Notes: generated from the sequence alone by a model not told the origin. A DNA stretch of 64,000 bases from Pedobacter sp. MC2016-05 (GCF_026239735.1 NZ_JAPIVT010000008.1:1-64000); one strand, 5' to 3'; positions 51,968 to 60,840 are shown, counted from the stretch's first letter. Translations and numbers: made by a program.

Positions 51968-53338
51968 CTACTTCTTAAACACTAGATCCAGGGCTTCAAA
52001 AATCGCTCTCTTCGCTTTCTCCAACTCAATTTTAGTATGTGCCGCTGAAACAAAACCCACTTCATATCCCGATGGACCTAGATAAATGCCACGGTTTAAT
52101 AGTTCACGGTGCATAATCTTGAATTTATCCATGCTACTTGCATCAATATCATCCGCCGATTGGATTTTGTCCTTATCCGTAAAAGCAAACCAAAAGATAG
52201 AACCAACCGTAAACACCTTAAATTTATAATTTCTCGCCGTCGCAAAACGCTGAATACTGGCTACAAAATCCTGCGTTTTGTTATTTAAGTCTTTATAGAA
52301 ACCAGATTTATTTAATTCCGTTAAAGTTGCGATTCCCGCAGCCATCGCCACTGGATTTCCCGACAAAGTACCGGCTTGATAAACACCGCCATCCGGAGAA
52401 ATGTGCGCCATAATTTCAGCCCTTGCACCGTACATACCAACAGGTAAACCACCACCAATAATTTTTCCATAAGTGAGAATATCAGGTGTGATGCCATAAT
52501 AAGCCGCAGCACCTTCAAAGCCAACTCTAAAACCGGTAATGACTTCATCGAAAATTAAAAGTGAATTATTTTCCTTACAGATTTTGCTCAAGAATTGAAT
52601 GTATTCCTCATCCTGCATAATCAAGCCATTATTGGCAGGAATACCCTCAATAATTACCGCGGCGATTTGGTCTTTAAATTGATTAAAAGCTTGTTCAATT
52701 GCAGTCTTATCATTTAAAGGAATCACAATTGTTTCTTCAGCAAAAGATTTTGGAACACCAGCCGAAGAAGTTTCGCCAAAAGTAACTAAACCCGAACCTG
52801 CTTTTACCAGAAGTGAATCGCTATGACCGTGATAGCACCCTTCGAACTTTAGAATTTTATCTCTTCCGGTAAAACCTCTGGCTAAACGAATGGCCGACAT
52901 CACCGCTTCTGTACCAGAACTTGTAAAACGGATTTTCTCTACAAAACGATTGTTTTTGATAATCAATTCTGCAAGTTCATTTTCTAAAGCAGTCGGTGCA
53001 CCGAAGCTCATTCCGTTTTGCATTACCTCAGTAACTTTCTCGCGAATTTTAGAATGGTTGTGGCCCAAAATTAATGGCCCCCAACTTCCGCAAAAATCAA
53101 TAAACTGATTTCCATCGGCATCCCAGATATAGCAACCATCACCTTTTTCGATAAAAAGTGGTGTTCCGTATACTGATTTAAAAGCCCTAACCGGGGAATT
53201 TACACCCCCAGGGAAATAAGTTTTTGATTTCTCATATAACTCCGCAGACTTTACTCTTGAAATATCAGGCTTACTTCCTGAATTTACTGGAACATCGGCC
53301 TCGTTGCCTGAAAACATTTTCTTCAATGAATCTAACAT
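51968..53338 (-). CDS. hemL: Glutamate-1-semialdehyde 2,1-aminomutase
   Basis: The 456-residue PLP enzyme makes 5-aminolevulinate in the C5 pathway. It has the substrate-binding FPGGVNSPVRAF segment near residue 43, SSGTEAVMSAIRLARGFTGR, the PLP aspartate in LIFDEVITGFR, and the catalytic Lys K292 in TYGKIIGGGLPVG. The N-terminal tail carries about 20 extra residues before the core. Its presence shows that the organism makes ALA from glutamyl-tRNA, but the partner enzyme hemA is not in the window. Confidence 0.96.
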   Translation of the reverse strand: MLDSLKKMFSGNEADVPVNSGSKPDISRVKSAELYEKSKTYFPGGVNSPVRAFKSVYGTPLFIEKGDGCYIWDADGNQFIDFCGSWGPLILGHNHSKIREKVTEVMQNGMSFGAPTALENELAELIIKNNRFVEKIRFTSSGTEAVMSAIRLARGFTGRDKILKFEGCYHGHSDSLLVKAGSGLVTFGETSSAGVPKSFAEETIVIPLNDKTAIEQAFNQFKDQIAAVIIEGIPANNGLIMQDEEYIQFLSKICKENNSLLIFDEVITGFRVGFEGAAAYYGITPDILTYGKIIGGGLPVGMYGARAEIMAHISPDGGVYQAGTLSGNPVAMAAGIATLTELNKSGFYKDLNNKTQDFVASIQRFATARNYKFKVFTVGSIFWFAFTDKDKIQSADDIDASSMDKFKIMHRELLNRGIYLGPSGYEVGFVSAAHTKIELEKAKRAIFEALDLVFKK

Positions 53339-53481
53339 CTTATAAAGTTTTAAGTTGCGCGTATTAAGTTTTAAGTATCCGAAAAAACGTATAACTTATA
53401 GCCTACAACTTTTATTAAAATGTAAATATCAAGTTTTAATTATACGCCAGAAGTACAACTTATAACTTAAACTTACAACTT

Positions 53482-54450
53482 TTAAATCCAATCGTTATTT
53501 AAAATATCTTTAATGTGGTAAGTGGTTATAATACTCGCTCCTGCTCTGGCAAAAGCGTGCATGGTTTCCATTACTACCTTTTGCTCATCGATCCATCCAC
53601 GTTCTGCAGCTGCTTTCACCATCGAGTATTCTCCTGAAACATTGTAAACAGCAATAGGCAAGTTTGTATCTTGTTTCAAGCGCTGAATAATGTCCAGATA
53701 AGCCAAGCCTGGTTTTACCATCAAAACATCTGCTCCCTCCTGTTCGTCTAATTGTGCTTCACGCAAAGCCTCTAATGGGTTTCTGAAATCCATTTGGTAT
53801 GCTTTTCTATCGCCTTTGCTTGGCGCACAATCGGCAGCTTCTCTAAACGGACCATAGTAAGCCGATGCAAACTTTGTGGCGTGACTCATAATGGCTGCAT
53901 TAACAAAACCATTTTCGTCTAACAGATTACGCATCGCTTCAATTCTCCCATCCATCATATCAGAAGGGGCAAACATATCGGCTCCTGCTTGCGCATGCGT
54001 CAAAGCCATTTTAGCAATCACATCAACTGTTTTATCGTTTTGAACATAATCGTTCTCCATAATTCCACAGTGACCGTGAGTGGTATAGGAACAAACGCAA
54101 ACATCTGTGATCGCATATAAATCTTCACCGAATTGTTTTTTTAGCTCGCGAACTGCAGTTGGAACCAGTGAATGATCATTATGAGCTGATTTTGCATCAG
54201 CAGATTTTTCGTCGCCTACGCCAAAGAGCATGATTTTGTTCAAGCCTTTTCTCATTCCCGCTTCCACATCCTTCACCAAAGTATCAACCGAATAATGGTT
54301 TACACCTGGCATGGCATCAATTGCATGCGTAACATTCGTTCCTGGCACCACAAAATAAGGGTACACAAACATATCTTTCGATAGTCGGGTTTCGGCTACC
54401 ATCTCTCTAACCAACGGGTTTTTCCTTAATCTTCTCGGACGATGTAACAT
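53482..54450 (-). CDS. hemB: Delta-aminolevulinic acid dehydratase (porphobilinogen synthase)
   Basis: The 322-residue enzyme condenses two molecules of ALA into porphobilinogen. The zinc-type metal motif DVCVCSYTTHGHCG is at about residues 117-130, the Schiff-base lysines sit in ATKFASAYYGP and VMVKPGLAYLD, and the magnesium or allosteric segment follows. The Cys-rich motif places it among the zinc-dependent enzymes. It lies between hemL and hemCD on the same strand with long intergenic stretches full of short repeats. Confidence 0.96.
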   Translation of the reverse strand: MLHRPRRLRKNPLVREMVAETRLSKDMFVYPYFVVPGTNVTHAIDAMPGVNHYSVDTLVKDVEAGMRKGLNKIMLFGVGDEKSADAKSAHNDHSLVPTAVRELKKQFGEDLYAITDVCVCSYTTHGHCGIMENDYVQNDKTVDVIAKMALTHAQAGADMFAPSDMMDGRIEAMRNLLDENGFVNAAIMSHATKFASAYYGPFREAADCAPSKGDRKAYQMDFRNPLEALREAQLDEQEGADVLMVKPGLAYLDIIQRLKQDTNLPIAVYNVSGEYSMVKAAAERGWIDEQKVVMETMHAFARAGASIITTYHIKDILNNDWI

Positions 54451-54792
54451 TTTATTAGTATTAAAGCCCCACCAAACCTCCCCGGAAGGGGGGTGGCCTT
54501 AGCGAGTGTATTAGTATTTAGAATCAAGCTCGCCTGCCGCTTAGGCAGGTATCAAGACTTGTATATATATATATATATATATTACGTTTTCGAGCAGTGA
54601 GTTTTTTACGGTCATCATTGCGAGGTAAGAAGTCTGCCTACCGCAGGCAAGCAATCCTAATGCATTGCAATGAAGATCTTTCGCAGTAAGATTGCTTCGT
54701 GCCTCGCAATGACGATGTGCTCTTGCTTATCGCTTTAGTATTTATGCTTTAGTCTTTCAGCATCCAAACACTCAACCTTAAACCCTTAAACT
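54451..54792. repeat. Composite repeat region between hemB and hemCD
   Basis: The 342-base gap holds several repeats. A palindrome (CCTCCCCGG...) lies near 54478, CCTGCC-gctta-GGCAGG at about 54532-54550, an alternating TA tract of about 21 bases at 54562-54582, and the REP-like element listed separately. No gene is present. Confidence 0.75.
54613..54714. repeat. REP-like palindromic element, copy 2 (with insertion)
   Basis: CATCATTGCGAGG at 54613-54625 and CCTCGCAATGACG at 54702-54714 are the arms of the same element as at 32292 and 57979. Extra internal sequence includes GTCTGCCTACCGCAGGC, a second palindrome that also occurs upstream at 54532. Confidence 0.85.
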
Positions 54793-56373
54793 CTATTTAA
54801 TTTCTATTCCAAAAACCGCTTCCGCCAATCCAATTTCATCAGGCGAATAAGGCAAAGCATATTTTACGCCCATTTCGTCAAACTTCTTGCCTGTAGAATT
54901 TCCAATTGCAATAACCTGTTGGCCAGGTTCCAATAAATTATCAGCGAAGTAAGCATCAACATTTGATGGACTGGTAAAAATTAAAACATCAGCATAACTC
55001 TGATCGATATTTTCTTCGATTACTGTTTCGTAGATTGGCAAGTCGATAATTTTTGCATCAGCAGGTAAAGACTTCTGAATGGATTGTAAAGAATCCTGCG
55101 CTCTCGGAAATAAAACATTTTTTCCGGAAACCAGTTTCGCAAAATCTTCTGCAACTTCGGAAATGTCGCCGCTTGTACCCACAAAATCTGCAAAATGATT
55201 AAACTTGCGCAAAGCATCTTCCGAGCCTCTTCCTACTACACCAAACTGTGTTTTCTTTGGCAATTGCGGTTTTAAATTGAAGAAATACTCCACACTGTTT
55301 CTACTACTGAAGAAAATCCAATCGATGTTTTTTAATATAAACTGATCTAAAACAGTTACAATAGGAAACGTACGGATTAACGAACGACCCTCAATTTCTA
55401 TATTGTTATTCTCTAAAGCTTTGCGAAAATAACTGTGCTCACCAATTTCACGAGAGATGAAAACCTTTGCCGGCTTTTTTCTTTCTTTTGAAAATTTAGC
55501 TACGATTTTTTCTGCTAAACCCTCTGTGGTTTCAGAACGTAAGAACAAACGCTCAGGAAAATCATCGGCTGTTTCCGCTTTTGAAGTCCACACTTCGAAG
55601 GCGCCATCTTCATTTTTACAATAGCAACCCAAAGGCATATGGCAGCCGCCTTCAAAGATATTAAGCACTTTCCGTTCTACACCAACCTCTTCTGCTGTCG
55701 CGGGATCATGCAATTTTTGAAGTTCATCGAAAAGTTCAGTATCATTTTCCCTGATTTGAATAGCTAGCGCACCTTGAGCAGGAGCAGGCACAAATTCTGT
55801 TGGTTCCAATTCTTCTACATGGAACTCACTTACATCTAAGCCCAGGCGTTTGATACCTGCTTTCGCCAGCATAATCGCATCATAATCTTCATCTCTGAGT
55901 TTCTGAATCCGGGTTGGAACGTTTCCACGTAAATCCTCGATTTCCAAGTCAGAGCGTAAACCCAAAAGTTGGGCTTTCCTTCTGTTTGATGAAGTACCAA
56001 CCATTGCGCCTTTTTTCAGAGACAACTTTTGAGAAACATCAACACAATCTTTTAAAATCAAAAGATATTCGGTTGCTTCTTCTCGTGGGGGAATTGCAGC
56101 AATAGTTAAACCAGCAGGATGGTTGGTTGGTAAATCTTTAAGGCAATGTACAGCCAAATCGATTGTTCCGCCCAAAAGTTCTTCTTCCAGCTCTTTGGTA
56201 AAAAAGCCTTTGCCTTCTAATTTATCCAGACGTAAATTCAGGATTTTATCGCCCTGCGTTTTAATAACCTTGATTTCTGCTTCAATACCGATTGTTGCTA
56301 ACTCACTTTGAATGTGATTAGCCTGCCACAATGCAAGTTCGCTACCGCGTGTTCCGATGATTAATTTCTTCAC
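54793..56373 (-). CDS. hemC: Hydroxymethylbilane synthase fused to uroporphyrinogen-III synthase
   Basis: The 526-residue protein joins two successive haem enzymes. Residues ~1-300 are HemC (TRGSELALWQANHIQSEL; RGNVPTRIQKLRD; cofactor Cys in EGGCHMPLGC at about residue 246). Residues ~305-526 are HemD (KVFISREIGEHSYFRKAL; WIFFSSRNSVEYFF; LIFTSPSNVDAYF). The first makes hydroxymethylbilane from porphobilinogen and the second cyclises it to uroporphyrinogen III, so substrate channelling is plausible. The start is GTG. HemC alone is about 310 residues and HemD about 240. A perfect TAAATTTG at 56394-56401 on the minus strand is a probable -7 element. Confidence 0.93.
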   Translation of the reverse strand: MKKLIIGTRGSELALWQANHIQSELATIGIEAEIKVIKTQGDKILNLRLDKLEGKGFFTKELEEELLGGTIDLAVHCLKDLPTNHPAGLTIAAIPPREEATEYLLILKDCVDVSQKLSLKKGAMVGTSSNRRKAQLLGLRSDLEIEDLRGNVPTRIQKLRDEDYDAIMLAKAGIKRLGLDVSEFHVEELEPTEFVPAPAQGALAIQIRENDTELFDELQKLHDPATAEEVGVERKVLNIFEGGCHMPLGCYCKNEDGAFEVWTSKAETADDFPERLFLRSETTEGLAEKIVAKFSKERKKPAKVFISREIGEHSYFRKALENNNIEIEGRSLIRTFPIVTVLDQFILKNIDWIFFSSRNSVEYFFNLKPQLPKKTQFGVVGRGSEDALRKFNHFADFVGTSGDISEVAEDFAKLVSGKNVLFPRAQDSLQSIQKSLPADAKIIDLPIYETVIEENIDQSYADVLIFTSPSNVDAYFADNLLEPGQQVIAIGNSTGKKFDEMGVKYALPYSPDEIGLAEAVFGIEIK

Positions 56374-56793
56374 TATAAACTTTTAATGAACTGCAAATTT
56401 AACGTTAATTTGCTTTATACCATGAATTGTTTAAAAATGAGACAGTGCCGTTACAGAGCAAATGTTTTGTGGGTTTTTACTGACAAATTAAAAACTAACG
56501 GATTGTTATCAGCACAAATTTCCCTCAATAAACCCCGTAGTAGTGGAAAGCCGCATTCCAATAATTCATTGGAAGATGACTTGTAACGAATAACAGAAAT
56601 GGGTTTTCCGATTAGTACTGACTCACATTTTCAAAATATTTTGATAAAATTAAATCTCGGTGTGGAATTTGTACACAAGGCACATCATAACAACACACAC
56701 AAAGAAAACAGAATTATGAAACCTGCATAAGCAAACAAAAGCTAAATAAAAAAGCTTATGCAAGCTTCATTACAATTAAAAACACTAAAGATT
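56374..56793. other. Divergent gap between hemCD and the SIMPL gene
   Basis: The gap holds the predicted hemCD -7 element (56394-56401, minus) and, near the right end, the 9-bp inverted repeat TGCATAAGC / GCTTATGCA (56724-56732 and 56754-56762) with a 21-base loop in the SIMPL gene's leader. No gene is credible between. Confidence 0.5.
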
Positions 56794-57483
56794 ATGAAAA
56801 AGTTAATGGCAGTTGCACTAGTTGCATTTTTAGGCCTTTCATCGGCAATGGCTCAGCAAACAGATTTACGTAGGAAAATTAGCGTAAGCGGAACTTCTGA
56901 GACAGAGGTTACTCCAGACATCATTTACATTGGGATTTCGTTGAAGGAATATTTGAACGGAAAAAAGAAAGTAGACATCACGGAGTTGGAAAAACAACTT
57001 TTTGCTGCTGTACAGAAAGCAGGAATTGCAAAGGAAAATTTGACCATTAGCAACCTGAGCAGCTGGAATTATGCTACGGAGAAAAAGAAAAATCCTGATT
57101 TTTTAGCGAGCAAACAATATCGTTTAAAAGTAAGCGACCTTAATAAATTCGACGCCATTTTGGAAGCTATTGATCCAAAAGGAATTGCCAATACCAACAT
57201 TGAAAGCTACGATTATTCGAAAATAGAAACCCTTAAAAAAGATTTAAAGATTAAGGCGTTATTAGCCGCAAAAGAAAAAGCAGCTTATATGGTTGAGGCC
57301 CTGGGCGATAAATTAGGTAGTGTTATAGAGATACAGGATGGCGGCGACAATATTATACAGCCTGTTTATAGAAATTATATGATGAAATCTGCAATGGCTG
57401 AATCTGCAGACGCAGCACCAGAAATCGACTTTAAGAAGATTAAATTAAATTTCACTGTGAATGTAGTCTTCGAGATTAAATAA
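56794..57483 (+). CDS. SIMPL-domain (DUF541) exported protein
   Basis: From the ATG at 56794 the product has 229 residues with a signal peptide (MKKLMAVALVAFLGLSSAMA). It contains the SIMPL domain: ISVSGTSETEVTPDIIYIGI, LTISNLSSWNYA, IANTNIESYDYSKIETL and KAAYMVEALGDKLG. SIMPL proteins are periplasmic or surface oligomeric rings of unsettled role, often in stress or signalling contexts. The start was moved from an earlier frame ATG because it gives a normal signal peptide and lies after the leader inverted repeat. A terminator follows at 57514. Confidence 0.88.
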   Translation: MKKLMAVALVAFLGLSSAMAQQTDLRRKISVSGTSETEVTPDIIYIGISLKEYLNGKKKVDITELEKQLFAAVQKAGIAKENLTISNLSSWNYATEKKKNPDFLASKQYRLKVSDLNKFDAILEAIDPKGIANTNIESYDYSKIETLKKDLKIKALLAAKEKAAYMVEALGDKLGSVIEIQDGGDNIIQPVYRNYMMKSAMAESADAAPEIDFKKIKLNFTVNVVFEIK

Positions 57484-57513
57484 TCCATTTTAGCGCTGAG
57501 AGATTCGCATTTT

Positions 57514-57547
57514 AAAACCTACCAAGAACATTTTGGTAGGTTTTTTG
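57514..57547 (+). terminator. Terminator of the SIMPL gene
   Basis: AAAACCTACCAA / TTTGGTAGGTTTT forms a 12-bp stem with loop GAACAT and a T-rich tail, 31 bases after the stop. Confidence 0.92.
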
Positions 57548-57582
57548 TTACGTACAAATCGAAACACTAAAAAATAGAAATT

Positions 57583-57897
57583 ATGAAAAAATTCATTTAC
57601 ACACTAGCACTTATTTTCTCTTTAGGTATCAGCTTCAACTCTGTTCAAGCGGCTAACAAACCTGCTAAAAACCCTACAGAATTAACGGCTGAACAATCTG
57701 CACAGTTAGAAAGAATTAAAACTCGTGTCGAAGAAATTAGGGATATGGATAAATCTAATTTAACAAGAGCAGAACGTAAGGCATTACGCAGCGAATTAAG
57801 AGAATTGAAAGGTCAGGCCCGTGCAGTTTCTGGAGGCGTTTATCTTTCAGTTGGTGCAATTATCATCATCATCTTATTATTGATTTTGATTCTATAA
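57583..57897 (+). CDS. Small membrane protein with charged helix and C-terminal anchor
   Basis: The 104-residue protein has a signal peptide (MKKFIYTLALIFSLGISFNSVQA), a highly charged helix likely to be a coiled coil (SAQLERIKTRVEEIRDMDKSN, then ALRSELRELKGQARA), and a C-terminal hydrophobic tail (AIIIIILLLILIL). The family is not recognised. The layout suggests a membrane-anchored periplasmic protein; the leucine-rich tail may associate with other copies. Similar short proteins are frequent in Sphingobacteriaceae. A terminator follows at 57932-57962. Confidence 0.65.
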   Translation: MKKFIYTLALIFSLGISFNSVQAANKPAKNPTELTAEQSAQLERIKTRVEEIRDMDKSNLTRAERKALRSELRELKGQARAVSGGVYLSVGAIIIIILLLILIL

Positions 57898-57931
57898 TCA
57901 GAAAAACAATTACATCTATCTATAAAAAACG

Positions 57932-57962
57932 AAAAGCTTTGCAGTGATGTAAAGCTTTTTTT
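57932..57962 (+). terminator. Terminator of the small membrane protein gene
   Basis: AAAAGCTTT / AAAGCTTTT forms a stem of up to 9 bp with loop GCAGTGATGT, then a T run. It lies 35 bases after the stop. Confidence 0.8.
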
Positions 57963-57978
57963 GTGCCTATTTATTTTC

Positions 57979-58040
57979 CGTCATTGCGAGGTACGAAGCA
58001 ATTAACAGCAAAAGAGATTGCTTCGTACCTCGCAATGACG
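57979..58040. repeat. REP-like palindromic element, copy 3 (perfect)
   Basis: A 24-bp arm beginning CGTCATTGCGAGGTACG at 57979 is perfectly mirrored at 58017-58040, with a 14-base loop. It lies between two convergent genes and could terminate both. Confidence 0.95.
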
Positions 58041-58053
58041 ACTTGTGGAAAAC

Positions 58054-59325
58054 CTAATCAATCATATCAAATCCTGTGTATTTTACCAGTGCTTCTGGAA
58101 TTTTAATTCCGTTATCAGTTTGATAGTTTTCTAAAATTGATGCTACGATTCTAGGTAATGCCAATGCGCTTCCATTTAATGTATGTGCCAATTGCGCTTT
58201 GCCCTCTTTACCTTTAAAGCGAAGTTTTAAACGGTTGGCCTGATAGGTTTCGAAGTTGGAAACTGAAGAAACCTCTAACCAGCGTTCTTGTGCTGCACTC
58301 CATACTTCCATATCGTAAGTCATGGCAGAAGTGAAGCCCATATCTCCACCACATAAACGCAAAACACGGTAATGCAGGCCAAGCTCCTGTAACAAAGACT
58401 GTACATAGTGACTCATGTCTTCCAACGTTTGGTAAGATTTTTCAGGATGTGTAATCTGAACCACCTCGACTTTATCAAACTGATGCAAACGATTTAAACC
58501 ACGAACATGCGCCCCATAAGAACCAGCCTCTCTACGAAAGCAAGGTGTGTAAGCTGTGTTTTTTATCGGCAAATCTTCTTCCTTAATAATTACATCGCGG
58601 TATAAATTGGTAACCGGAACTTCTGCCGTAGGAATTAGATATAAATTATCAACAGTTGAATGATACATTTGTCCTTCTTTATCTGGCAACTGACCAGTAC
58701 CAAAACCAGATGCAGCATTTACCAAATGGGGCACCTGCATTTCTTTATAGCCCGCAGCAGTTGCATGATCTAAAAAGAAATTAATCAAAGCACGTTGTAA
58801 CCTCGCTCCTTTTCCTTTATAAACCGGAAAACCTGCACCCGTAATTTTAACCCCTAATTCAAAATCGATAATATCGTATTTAGCCGCCAGTTCCCAGTGT
58901 GGTAACGCTTTGGTTGGCAATTCTGCCGGTGCGCCATGCTCATAAACCACCTCATTTTCTTCGGCAGTAGAGCCAGTTGGCACTAAATGGTAAGGTAAAT
59001 TCGGCAACTGAACGACCGCATTAAACTGAGCAGTTTCCAGCTCGTTTAATCTTTCGGTGAGGCTTTTAATATTTTCCTTGTGAGAAGTGGTTTGTGCTTT
59101 AATAGCTTCGGCCTCTTCCTTTTTACCTGTACGCATTAAATCGCCAATTTGTTTGGCTGCTGCATTTGCTTCTGCGGAAATTTGATCAAGGGAGGTTTGG
59201 GTAGCACGACGATCTTCATCAATTTTGATAATTTCATCTACTAACTCTGGTTGTTTAAAGTTACGTACACTCAAACGTTCTAAAACTTTCTCTCTATTTT
59301 CGCGGATATAGTTAACTTGCAGCAT
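58054..59325 (-). CDS. serS: Seryl-tRNA synthetase
   Basis: The 423-residue enzyme has the class II fold with a long antiparallel N-terminal coiled coil (about residues 30-100) that clasps the tRNA-Ser long variable arm. The catalytic core follows, with motif 2 TPCFRREAGSYGAHVRGL and motif 3 TLNGSALALPRIVASILE. It charges tRNA-Ser with serine. A perfect TATCTTTG at 59341-59348 on the minus strand gives a short leader of about ten bases. The opposing rsmI gene is divergent. Confidence 0.97.
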   Translation of the reverse strand: MLQVNYIRENREKVLERLSVRNFKQPELVDEIIKIDEDRRATQTSLDQISAEANAAAKQIGDLMRTGKKEEAEAIKAQTTSHKENIKSLTERLNELETAQFNAVVQLPNLPYHLVPTGSTAEENEVVYEHGAPAELPTKALPHWELAAKYDIIDFELGVKITGAGFPVYKGKGARLQRALINFFLDHATAAGYKEMQVPHLVNAASGFGTGQLPDKEGQMYHSTVDNLYLIPTAEVPVTNLYRDVIIKEEDLPIKNTAYTPCFRREAGSYGAHVRGLNRLHQFDKVEVVQITHPEKSYQTLEDMSHYVQSLLQELGLHYRVLRLCGGDMGFTSAMTYDMEVWSAAQERWLEVSSVSNFETYQANRLKLRFKGKEGKAQLAHTLNGSALALPRIVASILENYQTDNGIKIPEALVKYTGFDMID

Positions 59326-59340
59326 TATTTAATTTTTTTA

Positions 59341-59348
59341 CAAAGATA
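59341..59348 (-). promoter_or_regulatory. Perfect -7 element of serS
   Basis: TATCTTTG on the minus strand matches TAnnTTTG exactly, 16 bases before the start codon. No TTG is found at 19 bases, and a short direct repeat (GAATTACGAATTACGA) occupies the -33 zone. Confidence 0.5.
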
Positions 59349-59480
59349 GGATTGAATTACGAATTACGAGTTACGATTTTGGATTTTTATACCCGTGGTC
59401 AATTAGATCCGCAAATCAAAATTTCAAGTATAGTTACCCGTCAACCAATCGTCACTCGGAAAACTAAAATCTAAAATCAA

Positions 59481-60200
59481 ATGGGCAAACTGTTCCTCGT
59501 ACCTACGCCGATTGGCAATTTGGAAGACATGACCTTTCGGGCAATTCGGATTTTAAAAGAGTGCGATTTAATTTTAGCAGAAGATACCCGCACAAGTGCA
59601 CCCATGCTTAAACACTTTGGCATTGATAAACGGGTATTTTCCCACCACCAGCACAACGAACATAAGGCGACTTCGGAGATCATCAAATTTTTACAGGAAG
59701 GACAAAAAATTGCGTTGATCTCAGATGCTGGAACGCCGGCTATTTCAGACCCAGGCTTTTTTCTTGTCCGCGAAGCGATAAAAAACGAAATTGATGTAGA
59801 ATGCTTGCCAGGTGCAACGGCGTTTGTGCCTGCATTGGTAAATTCCGGTTTACCTGCTGAGGCCTTTTGTTTTGAAGGGTTTCTGCCCGTAAAAAAGGGC
59901 CGTCAAACTAAATTTAAAAAACTTGCCGAAGAAGATCGAACCATCATACTTTATGAAAGTCCACACCGCCTATTAAAAACCTTGGAAGAGTTTGCCCAGT
60001 ATTTGGGGGCGGATAGACAGGCATCCGTAAGTAGAGAACTTACCAAAATGTTCGAAGAAACCGTTAGAGGCACATTATTAGAAATAAAATCACATTTCGA
60101 GAACAATACTTTAAAGGGAGAATTCGTAATTTGCATTGCAGGGAAAGATATGAGTAAGGATAAAAGAACAAAGAGCAAGGATAAATACAACGATGCCTAA
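59481..60200 (+). CDS. rsmI: 16S rRNA (cytidine1402-2'-O)-methyltransferase RsmI
   Basis: The 239-residue SAM-dependent enzyme methylates C1402 of 16S rRNA. It begins LFLVPTPIGNLEDMTFRAI, contains AEDTRTSAPMLKHFGI and HHQHNEH, the SAM loop SDAGTPAISDPGFFLVREA and LPGATAFVPAL, and ends with the YESPHRLLKTLEE block. The last ~15 residues (MSKDKRTKSKDKYNDA) are unlike the family and correspond to an AAAGAACAAAGAGCAAGG-type repeat in the DNA, so the tail seems to be generated by an intergenic repeat. Confidence 0.95.
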   Translation: MGKLFLVPTPIGNLEDMTFRAIRILKECDLILAEDTRTSAPMLKHFGIDKRVFSHHQHNEHKATSEIIKFLQEGQKIALISDAGTPAISDPGFFLVREAIKNEIDVECLPGATAFVPALVNSGLPAEAFCFEGFLPVKKGRQTKFKKLAEEDRTIILYESPHRLLKTLEEFAQYLGADRQASVSRELTKMFEETVRGTLLEIKSHFENNTLKGEFVICIAGKDMSKDKRTKSKDKYNDA

Positions 60201-60224
60201 GATTGATTGATTTAATTAAAGATT

Positions 60225-60527
60225 ATGGAAAGTTTAATTTCGAATCATCTACCTCAAATAAAATTGCTCTTTAAAAAATACGATGTTAATGAGGCTTGCT
60301 TATTTGGTAGCGCAGCTAAAAATAACCTCAAAGAATACAGCGATATAGATTTTTTGGTAAACTTCTCAAATAAAACAGATTTCGAGCGTTATGGAGAAAA
60401 TTATTTTAATCTACTTTATGAACTGCAGGATTTGTTAAACAGAGATGTCGAGTTGGTTGCTGAGGAAACGTTGAGTAATCCATATCTTATAGAAAGTATC
60501 AATGAGAGTAAAATACAGTTGATATGA
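60225..60527 (+). CDS. MNT-domain nucleotidyltransferase antitoxin (MntA-like)
   Basis: The 100-residue protein is a minimal nucleotidyltransferase: LFGSAAKNNLKEYSDIDFLV carries the GS motif and the SDID acidic pair, with a third acidic residue in DVELV. In HEPN/MNT toxin-antitoxin pairs MntA adds AMP groups to a tyrosine of the HEPN toxin to switch it off. The gene overlaps the next frame as ATGA, consistent with a coupled toxin gene. The frame is intact. Confidence 0.85.
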   Translation: MESLISNHLPQIKLLFKKYDVNEACLFGSAAKNNLKEYSDIDFLVNFSNKTDFERYGENYFNLLYELQDLLNRDVELVAEETLSNPYLIESINESKIQLI

Positions 60528-60828
60528 GTTCACTAGAGGAGAAAAAGCTACTAACTGACGTTTGGAAAACAACCTTGATTTTGAAGTTTACAAGGCTAAT
60601 AAAATAAAGCGAAGAGCTGTTGAACGTGAACTGGAAATAATTGGCGAAGCAATTAACAAATTGATCAAAATAAATCAGCAAATTAAAATCTCTTATTCAA
60701 GGCAGATCGTTGATTTAAGGAATAAAATAATCCATTCCTACGATAACGTTAATGACATCGTTATATGGAAAATTATTATAAAAGATATACCCGTTTTAAA
60801 AAATGAGATATTAAATTATCTTAGTTAA
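60524..60828 (+). pseudogene. HEPN-domain toxin (HepT-like), frameshifted
   Basis: The ATG at 60524, coupled to mntA by ATGA, reads MSSLEEKKLLTDVWKT and then leaves the family and stops. The conserved HEPN sequence is present in another frame from about 60565: NLDFEVYKANKIKRRAVERE, LEIIGEAINKL, and the RNase motif RNKIIHSY (R-x4-H-x-Y). Both parts match HepT, so a small deletion has removed about 8-10 residues and shifted the frame. A TTG at 60562 could start the second frame, but the product would lack the first helix. The antitoxin remains intact. Confidence 0.75.
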
Positions 60829-60840
60829 AAAATAACCATT

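Noticed and set aside
56386..56586. Short plus-strand frame upstream of the SIMPL gene
   Set aside because: It has no domain, an unremarkable composition and overlaps the predicted hemCD promoter.
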